Assembly (NCBI RefSeq): GCF_036250695.1
Contig: NZ_CP109427.1
Coordinates: 1,860,001 to 1,924,000 of the forward strand
Origin: Streptomyces sp. NBC_01497
GTDB lineage: Bacteria > Actinomycetota > Actinomycetes > Streptomycetales > Streptomycetaceae
Direction: 5' to 3'
DNA length: 64,000 bases
Under the pieces are notes generated by a model. The model was not told the origin of the DNA and made no database searches. It saw only the letters and a list, made by a program, of their open reading frames with translations. The position numbers and the translations under genes are program-made. Positions 35,397 through 43,292 of this stretch are shown piece after piece; within the stretch, counting starts at the first letter, position 1, and each line of letters starts with the position of its first letter.

Positions 35397-35678
35397 GATG
35401 TGTTTCCTCGGTTCTTGTGATGTCGCACGTGTGCGGAGGTGGAGGGCGCCCGGCCGGGCGCCGTTGCGAAGCGGGGCGCGGCGTGAGCATCGGCAAACCA
35501 GGGGCGTCCTGTTCCTGCCGATCCGCTACCGGGGCCACCGTCCGCCGGAGAGCAAACCGGACGCCGACTGCCGGATGCCGATCGGCGACCGCCTGACGAT
35601 GAACGCCGGCCCCGGGCAGCGGTGGAGATGACCGGCCGGTCCGCCGCGTACACCGGGCGGCCGGGGCGGCCCCGCATG

Positions 35679-36512
35679 TCAGCCGCGGAGGAAGTCGAGT
35701 GCTTGCTGAACGAAGAGGCCGTGGTACTGGAAGATGCCGCCGTGGCCGGAGTTCGGGTAGACGGAAAGCCGGGCGTTGGGCAGCAGCCGAGCGAGGTGCA
35801 GGGTGCCGGTGGTCGGCCACATCGTGTCGTGGTCACCGTTGACCACGAGGACGGGCTGTTCCACGGTCGCCAGCGCGGACGGCGACGTTCCCTGTTCCCA
35901 CGTGGTGAGCGCGGTCAGCTGGGCACCGACGGCCTCGTCGGAGATCGGCGCGTCGCGGTCCTCCGTGCGCGCCTCCAGGCGCGCGAGGAAGGCGTCCGCG
36001 GCTTCCTGGCCGGCGGGGGTCGGTTCGAAGAACAGGAAATGCTTGGGGTGCATGCCCTCGGCCGTCGCCTTCTGTATCGCGGCCTGGAGCACCGCGCCGG
36101 TGGCGGCGGGCCCCTGGTCGCCGGCGGGTGTGGTCGCGGCCAGGATCATGCGCCGGACCAGGCCCGGATGCTGCTGGGCGATCACCTGGGCCACGATTCC
36201 TCCCAGGGAGTAACCGAGCAGGTCGACGGTGTCGAGGCGCAGGGCTGCGAGAAACGCCACGGCATCCTCGGCCATGGCTTCGAAGTTGTCGGGCGCGGTG
36301 CCGCCGGAACCCCCGATGCCGCGCAGATCGACCAGGATGACGCGCCGCTCGGCCGCCAGCCCGTCGACGACGGCGGGGTCCCAGTCGTCCAGGACCGCGG
36401 TGACGTGGTGCAGGAGTACCAGGGGGACACCCCCGGGCGTGCCCACTTCCCGGTAGGCGAACGGCACCCCTGAGACGTCCACGGTCTTGGTGACGGCGCT
36501 TGTTGCAGACAT
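35679..36512 (-). CDS. Alpha/beta hydrolase
   Basis: A 277-residue hydrolase. The oxyanion region is VLLHHVTAVLDDWDP, the nucleophile elbow is LGYSLGGIVAQ, the acid is probably in VVNGDHDTMWPT, and the histidine in YPNSGHGGIFQ. The HHV sequence after the first strand replaces the usual HG and recalls haloperoxidase/esterase variants. ATG 36512 follows a GAGAAGAG; the frame extends 17 codons upstream. It is divergent from a TetR regulator, with palindromes ATAAC-N4-GTTAT and CGTTA-N2-TAACG between them. Confidence 0.92.
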   Translation of the reverse strand: MSATSAVTKTVDVSGVPFAYREVGTPGGVPLVLLHHVTAVLDDWDPAVVDGLAAERRVILVDLRGIGGSGGTAPDNFEAMAEDAVAFLAALRLDTVDLLGYSLGGIVAQVIAQQHPGLVRRMILAATTPAGDQGPAATGAVLQAAIQKATAEGMHPKHFLFFEPTPAGQEAADAFLARLEARTEDRDAPISDEAVGAQLTALTTWEQGTSPSALATVEQPVLVVNGDHDTMWPTTGTLHLARLLPNARLSVYPNSGHGGIFQYHGLFVQQALDFLRG

Positions 36513-36566
36513 GGTTTGACTCTTCTCTCGCGCTTCTCGCCTGTGGCGATGTCCGACGCTCATAGA

Positions 36567-36586
36567 ATAACAGTCGTTATGTAACG
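36567..36586. promoter_or_regulatory. TetR operator between hydrolase and TetR genes
   Basis: ATAAC-AGTC-GTTAT (36567-36580) overlaps CGTTA-TG-TAACG (36575-36586). This is an AT-rich island in otherwise GC-rich DNA, in the divergent promoter. Confidence 0.65.
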
Positions 36587-36641
36587 AGCGCTACTCTATA
36601 AGGTGGGGAAGGAACGGGAAGCGCCGACGAAGGGATCTGGG

Positions 36642-37223
36642 ATGCGGTACTCCAAGGGGCACAAGGAGAAGGCCAAGGCCGCGATCCTGACGGAGGCCTC
36701 TCGCTCACTGAAGGAGAACGGCTTCCACGGCGTCGGGGTCGACGCGCTGGCCTCCGCCGCCAAGGTCACCTCGGGGGCCCTCTACTCGAACTTCGCCAAC
36801 AAGGAGGCACTGTTCGAAGAGGTCGTCTCCACGCAGCTCGGTCTCGAGTTCGCCGGTCTCGCTGACACCGAGCCGACGGAGCGCCGGCGCCTGCTCGGCG
36901 AGATACTCCGTCTTTACCTCAGCGACCTGCACCGCAAGGACCCTGCCAACGGATGCGTGATGCCCTCGCTCAGCTCCGACGTGGCGCGGTCGGGCGACTC
37001 GGTCCGTGACGCGTACCGGCGCCAGGTGTCGGATCTGGTCGCGGTCCTGGCCCCGGCGTTGCCGGGCGCGCCGCACGAGCAGGAGGCCGCGGCCTGGTCC
37101 CTGGTCGCCTCGATCGTGGGTGCGATCACCGTCGCGCGCGCACTGCCGGCGGGCGCTCCCGCACAGGCGGTTCTCGACGCCACGCTGGAGACGGCCATGC
37201 GGACGATCGCGGAGGAGCGCTGA
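36642..37223 (+). CDS. TetR-family transcriptional regulator
   Basis: A 193-residue regulator. HTH: KAAILTEASRSLKENGFHGV, GVDALASAAKVTSGALYSNF, ANKEALFEE. The effector domain contains GCVMPSLSSDVARSGDSVR, the TetR_C pattern of regulators linked to detoxifying hydrolases. ATG 36642 has AAGGGA upstream; GTG 36603 is an in-frame alternative. It is divergent from the alpha/beta hydrolase and is its likely repressor. Confidence 0.92.
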   Translation: MRYSKGHKEKAKAAILTEASRSLKENGFHGVGVDALASAAKVTSGALYSNFANKEALFEEVVSTQLGLEFAGLADTEPTERRRLLGEILRLYLSDLHRKDPANGCVMPSLSSDVARSGDSVRDAYRRQVSDLVAVLAPALPGAPHEQEAAAWSLVASIVGAITVARALPAGAPAQAVLDATLETAMRTIAEER

Positions 37224-37781
37224 TACCTCCCTCGAACCGGCGTCGGTGCCGGGGTCCGGCGCAGGCTGGGAGCGGCGCCGCGGCGGCCCCCCGGACGCGG
37301 AAGGGTGCTCCCCCGCCTGTCGGATGCGTCCGATTCCGCCGTCCTCGTGAGTCCGCGGTCCGCGGCCCTGCGGAAGGGCCCCTGGCCGGCCCGGCGGGAA
37401 TCACCTCGGCGCGTGAACGCCCGCCACGGGTACGGCCCGTCGGCCGCCGACGCCGCTCTGCCGTAGGTCGATCCGTCTGTTGACATGCCGCCGTTTCCGC
37501 CGTCCCACGAGAATCGAGGCCCGACCGCGCCGTCGCCGGAAGAGTCCGCAGAGCGGGACGCTGTGCGCTGACTCTGTTTCCTGCGGTGGCGTGCGCGGTA
37601 TCGATTGACTTTTCTAAGTCGACCGGTCATATTGAACCGGGAAAAGACGCGGTACGCAAGCGAGTTGACCAGCGGAGCGCCTGTCACGCTCCTGTGCTGG
37701 GGTCCGGCCCTGCGAACCCGCCCCGGGCGGGCCGCCGATCGGTTCGCCGGCGCGGCCGTGTCGTCCGGACGAGAGCAATGG
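37224..37781 (+). promoter_or_regulatory. Promoter region of the glycosyltransferase gene
   Basis: A 558-bp gene-free stretch. TTGACT (37605-37610) and CATATT (37628-37633) are separated by 17 bp. A GACTT-TTCT-AAGTC palindrome (37607-37620) covers the -35 and could be an operator. The leader would be about 140 nt. Confidence 0.55.
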
Positions 37782-39107
37782 ATGGAAATGACAAGGATCT
37801 TGATCGCGGCCACCCCGCTACGGGGACACGCCATGCCGCTGCTGCGGATAGCGGCGGATCTCGGCAGCAGGGGTCACGACGTCGTCGTGGTCACCGGGTC
37901 GCTGTTCCGCGAGAGCGTTGAGAACTCGGGACTCCGGTTCGTCGGCCTCCCCGGCATCGCGAACTACGACGTGGAGCGGCAGCAGCAGGTCATGGAGGGG
38001 CGAGCCCACATCGCGCCGGGGCCCGCACAGCTCGACTACGACTTCACGCACGCCTTCTACGAGCCGATTCCCGAACAGCACGCGACACTGCAGAGCGTCC
38101 TGGCGGAAGCGCCCGACGAACCGACGACGGTGATCACCGATCAGTCGTTCATGGGGCAGTGGCCCGTGCTGCTCGGCGCCGCGGGAATCGTGCCCGCGGC
38201 GACCATCGTGATCGGTGTGGTGCCGCTGCCGATGAACAGCGTCGACACGGCCCCCTTCGGTCTGGGGCTGCCGCCCGACGCGACAGAGGAGGGCCGCGCA
38301 CGCAACAAGGCGCAGAACGCCATGGTCGAGGAGATGTTCTCCGGCTCGACGGGCTTCCTGCGCGCGACGCTGGAGGGCCTGGGGGCCACGGAGTCCATCG
38401 GGTTCCCGATGGACGGGATCGTGAAGCTGCCCGATCGCTACCTGCAGTTGTCGGTCGGCGGCGTCGAATACCCCAGGAGTGACGCTCCCGGGGGGCTCAG
38501 GTTCGTCGGCTCGCTGCCCGCGGAGACGGCGGGGAGCCGCTCCCTGCCGGACTGGTGGGACGAGGTACTGACCGCTGACCGGGTCGTCGTCGTCACCCAG
38601 GGGACCCTCGCCAACCGGGACCTGAGCCTCCTGATCGAACCCGCGCTGCGCGCCCTGGCGGACCTCGACGCCCTCGTCGTCGTCACGACCGGGCGCGACG
38701 ACGACGAGGGCGTACCGAGGGATGTTCCCGCGAACGCCCGCATCGCGTCGTTCATCCCCTACGACGCCTTGCTCCCGCACGCGGACGTGCTGGTCACCAA
38801 CGGCGGGTACGGCGGCTCGCTCCAGGCCCTCGGCCACGGTGTGCCGCTGGTCATCGCCGGGGCCACCGAGGACAAGGTCGAGGTGGCGGCGCGTCTGGCC
38901 TGGACGGGCGCCGCCGTCAACCTCGCCACCGAAACCCCGGGGCAGGGGGAGATCGCGGCGGCTGTGCTGAAGGTGCTGGACGACGTGGCCTTCCGCGAGC
39001 ACGCGGGCAGGTTGCGGGAGGAGAGCCTGCGCCACGACGCGTTCGAGGAAGTGGCACGAACGGTCGAGGAACTCAACGCGTCCCGTCGGGGCGACCGCGC
39101 CCGGTAG
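37782..39107 (+). CDS. MGT-type (GT1) glycosyltransferase
   Basis: A 441-residue GT-B fold macrolide/UDP-glycosyltransferase-like enzyme. The N-terminal acceptor domain starts ILIAATPLRGHAMPLLRIAA. The C-terminal donor domain has VVVTQGTLANRDL and IASFIPYDALLPHADVLVTN, and then the GGYGGSLQALGHGVPLVIAG signature of the nucleotide-sugar site. It could glycosylate and inactivate macrolides or other aglycones. ATG 37782 versus 37788 is undecided. No biosynthetic genes are adjacent, so detoxification or resistance is more likely than natural-product assembly. Confidence 0.9.
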   Translation: MEMTRILIAATPLRGHAMPLLRIAADLGSRGHDVVVVTGSLFRESVENSGLRFVGLPGIANYDVERQQQVMEGRAHIAPGPAQLDYDFTHAFYEPIPEQHATLQSVLAEAPDEPTTVITDQSFMGQWPVLLGAAGIVPAATIVIGVVPLPMNSVDTAPFGLGLPPDATEEGRARNKAQNAMVEEMFSGSTGFLRATLEGLGATESIGFPMDGIVKLPDRYLQLSVGGVEYPRSDAPGGLRFVGSLPAETAGSRSLPDWWDEVLTADRVVVVTQGTLANRDLSLLIEPALRALADLDALVVVTTGRDDDEGVPRDVPANARIASFIPYDALLPHADVLVTNGGYGGSLQALGHGVPLVIAGATEDKVEVAARLAWTGAAVNLATETPGQGEIAAAVLKVLDDVAFREHAGRLREESLRHDAFEEVARTVEELNASRRGDRAR

Positions 39108-39365
39108 TCCGGGACGCCTCACGTGGGGGGCGAAGGGGCGCCGCGGTCGACTTCTCGACGAAGCGGCGCTGGTTGCCCGAGTCGTCCCGGGCGAGTTGTG
39201 GCCGGCGGGTACGGGACACGCGGCACCGGCCTGCCAGCCTGCCCGGCCTGCGCCGGACAGCCGTGCCGCACGAGGGCACCGGGCGGCCCGCCGCACCGGC
39301 GGGAGCAGGCCCCGTTCCTGCCCGCGCCTTGCCGCCCACGGCCCTCGCGCGGGGCCGGAGCGCCG

Positions 39366-39818
39366 GTGGGCACCGGCCGGATGCTGCTCCACGGCTTCTC
39401 CGGCGGCGGCCAGTTCGTACACCGCTTCGCCTACCTCCACCCGGACCGCCTCGCCGCCGTCTCCATAGGCGCCCCCGGCCGGGTCACCCGGATCAGCGAC
39501 GACATCCCCTGGTGGCTCGGCACCGCCGACCTCGTCGAGCGCTTCGGCACCCCGCTCGACCTGCCCGAACTCCGGGACACCCAGGTACTGATGGTGGTCG
39601 GCGCCAACGATGTGGAGACCTGGGAGATCGCCGAGCCCGGCCTCGACGCCGGCGGCGAGACCCGGGTGGACCGCCTCACCGCGCTGCACGACAACTTCAC
39701 CCGGCACGGTATCGGCGCCCGCCTGGAAATCGTGCCCGGCGTCGCCCACAACGGGATCGCTGTGATGCCCGTCGTCCAGCGATTCTTCTCCGACGTCCTG
39801 CACGGCACCCGCACCTGA
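39366..39818 (+). pseudogene. 5'-truncated alpha/beta hydrolase
   Basis: A 150-codon frame that begins inside a hydrolase: GRMLLHGFSGGGQFVHRFAY carries the nucleophile elbow, GANDVETWEI the acid region and VPGVAHNGIAV the histidine. The N-terminal half of the fold is missing. The upstream frame (39123-39365) is open but of low complexity. It is probably a remnant in the outer island. Confidence 0.65.
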
Positions 39819-40467
39819 CGGCGACCCCCGCACCCCGGTCCGGGCGCGCCTCGGCCGCCGACGGCGCCCGGTCCGGTCGCACCCGGGGTGCGCGGTGTCC
39901 AGTCAGGGCGTCGCGGCGCCTGACGTACCGGATGACGCCGACTTCCGCGGGCCCCGGGCCCGCGGTTGTCCGCTGCACGAACTTCCCGGATCGGGCGGGC
40001 CCGTGCGAGAGCGAGGCATCACGTGCACGAACTGCTCCCGACCTGCGCCTCGGCCTCTTTCAGCCTCCGCCGGACAGCGGGGTGAGAGGTGATTGTGTCG
40101 GAGGCCGGCCACTGATGGCGAGCCCGAGGCCGGCCTTCAGCAAGCCGAGACCCTCGGCAACCTACAGGTCACGAAGAGTGCGCCCCGCCGACGGGGCGCG
40201 CCCGAAACACACGTGTCACCAGCAGAGAAGAACCTGCTTGCACCCCGCTCGTGCGCCTCAGCAAGGCGGCCTGGTGAGGCAGAATTTCAAGCGATCTTGC
40301 GCCGCAGACCATGACGTCACATATCTCGACCAGCACTCCAATGTTGCCTGACGCCCCATCAGAACGAGCGTCAAATGAAGGTCACGATGCCTCGGAGAGC
40401 GTCATTCCAGCGTCAAGATATCGCCTGTAACGCGCATGGCGCACACCACGCGCACCCGCTAAAGCCA
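39819..40467. other. Right end of the composite island
   Basis: No gene is seen. It contains three GCGTCA motifs (40368, 40399, 40410), the first within CGAGCGTCAA (40365-40374), just outside the methyltransferase stop. Base composition is lower in GC than the flanking core. Confidence 0.5.
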
Positions 40468-40531
40468 CAGGTCAGCGGCCCTTTGCGACAGGTTCAAGGA
40501 TCGCGACGCACTCCACATGGTGCGTCATCGG
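40468..40531 (-). other. Intact attachment core, copy A, within the RNA methyltransferase 3' end
   Basis: The functional gene end, covering the last 19 sense codons and stop, which is repeated at 34044 and 28743. Elements entering here would restore the gene end, as elements do in tRNA genes. Confidence 0.75.
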
Positions 40532-41803
40532 GAACAGGTCGAAGACCCGGAGCATGCGGGGCTTGTAGCCGCCCTCCTTGAAGTACGCCAGGTCGCGGGC
40601 GAGGGCCGCCGGGTCGCAGGCGACGTACGCGATGCGGCGTGCGCCGAGTGTGACGAGGTGGGCCACCGTCTTGCGGCCGGCGCCCGCGCGGGGCGGGTCG
40701 AGGACGATCAGGTTCGTCTCCGTGATGCGCGTGCGCGGGAGGACCTGGTCGACCTTGCCGTGTTCGATGCGCACGCGCGGCATCTCGCGCAGGTTGTGCA
40801 CCGCGTCCTCGGCCGCGCGCTTGCCCGACTCGATGCCGAGGACGGCGCCGGTGTCGCCGACTCGTTCGGCGATGGCGCCCGCGAAGAGGCCGACACCGCA
40901 GTAGAGGTCGAGCGCCGTGTCGCCCTTGCGGGGCAGCAGGCCCTGCATCACCGCGTCCACCAGCATCTGCGGGGCCTCCGGGTGGACCTGCCAGAAGCCG
41001 CCCGCGCCGACCCGGTAGGTACGGCCGTCGGCCCGCTCGCGGACGAAGTCGCGGCCGTGCACCCGGTGCACTCCCCCGTCGTGCTCCTCGACGCGCAGCA
41101 CCGAGACGGGCTTGTCCAGTTCGACGAGCGGGAGCCTCCCGCCGGGGCGGGGGGTCAGGACGACCTGGCGGTCGGCGGAGCCCGTCGCGGCGATCGCCTC
41201 GACGGTCGCGATACCGGGCCATTCACGGCGTTCCACGCCGAGTTCGTCGACGCCCGGCGCGGCGATCATGCAGTGGTCCACGGGTTCGACGTCGTGGGAC
41301 CTGTGCTTGCGCAGGCCCGCGCGGCCGTCGTCGTCGATCGCGTACTGCAGGCGGGTGCGCCAGGCGGGCACCTCGCCCTGGGGCAGTTTGTCGCCGGGGG
41401 CGGGCATGACGGTGCCGTCCCAGCCCGCCTGTTCCGGTGTGAGACCGGCGAGGCGCTGCAGCTGCTCCGTGACGACCTCGCCCTTGAAGCGGCGCTGGGC
41501 GCCGGGCTTCGCGTGCTGCCAGTCGCAGCCGCCGCACCGGCCGGGCCCCGCGTAGGGGCACGGCGCCTCGACGCGGTCCTTGGACGCCTGAAGGATCTTC
41601 ACGGCGTCGGCACGCAGGAAGCGTGCGTCCGCGTCGCCCTCGGTGATCCGCGCGACGATCCGCTCGCCGGGCAGCGCGTGCCGTACGAACAGCACCCTGC
41701 CTTCCTCGGTCCTGGCGACGCAGTGGCCGCCGTGTGCCACCGGGCCCACCTCGACCTCGTACTCGTCCCCGACGGGTGAGGAGGCGTTCGTCTCGGTTGG
41801 CAT
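40472..41803 (-). CDS. RNA (uracil-5-)methyltransferase, RlmD/TrmA class
   Basis: A 443-residue class I SAM-dependent RNA methyltransferase. A TRAM domain (~10-65, VEVGPVAHGGHCVARTEEGR) is followed by an iron-sulfur cysteine motif CPYAGPGRCGGCDWQH. The SAM-binding core has DLYCGVGLFAGAIAE, VLDPPRAGAG, the nucleophile loop YVACDPAALARDL, and the C-terminal catalytic Glu in HHVEC. It forms 5-methyluridine in rRNA or tRNA. ATG 41803 has GGAG about 10 nt upstream. Its 3' end is the repeated island junction. Confidence 0.93.
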   Translation of the reverse strand: MPTETNASSPVGDEYEVEVGPVAHGGHCVARTEEGRVLFVRHALPGERIVARITEGDADARFLRADAVKILQASKDRVEAPCPYAGPGRCGGCDWQHAKPGAQRRFKGEVVTEQLQRLAGLTPEQAGWDGTVMPAPGDKLPQGEVPAWRTRLQYAIDDDGRAGLRKHRSHDVEPVDHCMIAAPGVDELGVERREWPGIATVEAIAATGSADRQVVLTPRPGGRLPLVELDKPVSVLRVEEHDGGVHRVHGRDFVRERADGRTYRVGAGGFWQVHPEAPQMLVDAVMQGLLPRKGDTALDLYCGVGLFAGAIAERVGDTGAVLGIESGKRAAEDAVHNLREMPRVRIEHGKVDQVLPRTRITETNLIVLDPPRAGAGRKTVAHLVTLGARRIAYVACDPAALARDLAYFKEGGYKPRMLRVFDLFPMTHHVECVAILEPVAKGR

Positions 41804-42009
41804 GAGGGGGTGACTCCAGGGGGTCGGGGAGGGGTGCGGGGCCGGGAGACATACGCGGCAGCGGTCCAGCTTACGTCCCACCGCACCCGGTCCTGTCCCA
41901 CCCTTCACGCCCACCGCCCGCTGGTCGGATCCCAGCGCCCCCTGGCCGGTCGGATCCCACCGCTCATGTCCCCGCGCCCTTGAGGTCGGGTGCTACCCGC
42001 CGTCCTCCG

Positions 42010-42113
42010 ATCGGTCCCGACGTTCGGTCGCGACGTTCGGTCCCGACGTTCGGTCCCGACGTTCGGTCCCGACGTTCGGTCCCGACGTTCGGTCCCGACG
42101 TTCGGTCGCGACG
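42010..42113. repeat. 13-bp tandem repeat, about eight units
   Basis: Units of TTCGGTCCCGACG, with GTCGCGAC variants as the second and last units, in head-to-tail array. Function unknown. Confidence 0.9.
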
Positions 42114-42539
42114 ATTCAGGGGTCCGGGACGGGGTCACGCGACCGGGACGGGGCCACGCGGCTGTGGGGACACACGACTGTGGAACACGGGGTCCGGGGA
42201 GGCGGGGTTATGCGTTCCGTCGGCATTTCTGATTCCCATGTGGTGCGTTTTCGCGATTCTCGCGATTCCGGCGATGCCGTTTCGAGGAGCCCGGGGTTTC
42301 CCGTCCGCCCAGGGGGTTTCCGCATTCCGGATTCGGCATTCCCGGCGGCTCGGGGAGCCGTGGCGGCATTGCGGGGCAGAGGTTACGCCGGGCGCTTACG
42401 GCCGCTCGCGCACGTGTAGCCTGGGTCCCGGCCCGGCCTGGGGCCAGACCGCCGATGACGTGCATCAGCCGTCCGACCAGGCACGATCTCCGAGGCTTCG
42501 GTCCTGCCACCCCGGCGATCGGGGCCCCCTGCCTCTGGT

Positions 42540-42554
42540 AAGGTAGACTACCTT
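42540..42554 (+). promoter_or_regulatory. Palindrome and -10 box upstream of rpmB
   Basis: AAGGTAG-A-CTACCTT is a perfect 7-bp inverted repeat containing TAGACT (42544-42549), a good -10 box. No matching -35 is seen. Overlap of palindrome and -10 suggests a repressor site. Confidence 0.55.
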
Positions 42555-42624
42555 GGCAAAACTTTTGGTGCCTGGCTCGTAATCGGCTGTTCGCACCCCC
42601 TACCAACACGTGGAGAAAATTCCC

Positions 42625-42849
42625 ATGTCTCAGCGTTGCGACTTTTGCGACAAGGCGCCCATCTTCGGCAGGGCCGTTTCGCGTCTCGGTCGCCAGGCCA
42701 TCAAGCGCCGCGTGAAGGGCCGCAGCCCCCGTCGCTTCAACCCGAACATCCAGTCGGTGCGCACGGTGATCAACGGCACCCCGAAGAAGCTCAACGTCTG
42801 CACCTCCTGCCTGAAGGCCGGCAAGGCCACGCGCGCCGTGAGTGCCTGA
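42625..42849 (+). CDS. rpmB: 50S ribosomal protein L28, four-cysteine form
   Basis: A 74-residue L28. The zinc-binding pairs CDFC (5-8) and CTSC near the C-terminus are both intact, followed by LKAGKATR. FNPNIQSVRTVINGTPKK is the L28 core. The N-terminal loop (AVSRLGRQAIKRRVKGRSP) is longer than in the ~61-residue main actinobacterial L28, so this may be a paralogue. ATG 42625 has GGAGAA upstream. It is transcribed alone and convergent with the potassium permease gene, with a strong shared terminator. Confidence 0.85.
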   Translation: MSQRCDFCDKAPIFGRAVSRLGRQAIKRRVKGRSPRRFNPNIQSVRTVINGTPKKLNVCTSCLKAGKATRAVSA

Positions 42850-43292
42850 CGACTTGACGCGCCGGATGGTCCGCGAGGTCGGTTCGAGCGTTCACCGCAG
42901 ATTTTCACCCGGCACCACCGCGCTTGCTCCCCCTGGGAATTGACCGAGGGGGAGTTTCGCTTTTCCGGCACCGGTGTTCGCAGTGTTCGCGTCTGCTCTG
43001 TTCGCGTTCTGGCGCACGCGGTGTTCGCGTCCGCGCCGTTCGCGTCCCGGCCCACGCTTTTCGGCACCTGCTCCGGTGAGTTGCCCGCGTTCGCGGCGCC
43101 GCTCGATGACGGTCCGGGCACCGCTGCCGGGGCATCCCCCGGGGCAACGGGATGAGGGGCGGTGGTGGGGAACGGGACGATTCCCGTTCCCCACCACCGC
43201 CCCTCTCGCGTGCACGGCTCCACGGCGTCCGTCCCCGGAACCGGAACCCGAACCGGAACCTCGATCCGGGACGGCCGGGGCGGCCGGGGCGC
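42850..43292. other. Convergent intergenic region with TTCGCG-rich short repeats
   Basis: Between 42970 and 43100 the motif GTGTTCGCG or GTTCGCG recurs several times. The 24-bp terminator hairpin follows. No gene. Confidence 0.5.
43154..43205. terminator. Perfect 24-bp bidirectional terminator
   Basis: Arms at 43154-43177 and 43182-43205 pair at all 24 positions around the loop CGAT. It lies between convergent rpmB and the permease gene. Confidence 0.9.

Larger units (their letters stand above)
41804..42624. other. Intergenic region with 13-bp tandem repeats and L28 promoter
   Basis: No gene in 820 bp. Contents are the repeat at 42010-42113 and, before rpmB, a palindrome with a -10 box (both listed separately). 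Confidence 0.6.

Noticed and set aside
34108..40400. Natural-product gene cluster around the glycosyltransferase
   Set aside because: There is no polyketide, peptide, terpene or sugar-nucleotide gene nearby; a detoxification or resistance role is simpler.
28743..40531. Integrase or transposase gene within the island
   Set aside because: I looked for tyrosine-recombinase (R...HxxR...Y), serine-recombinase and DDE patterns among the frames and found none.
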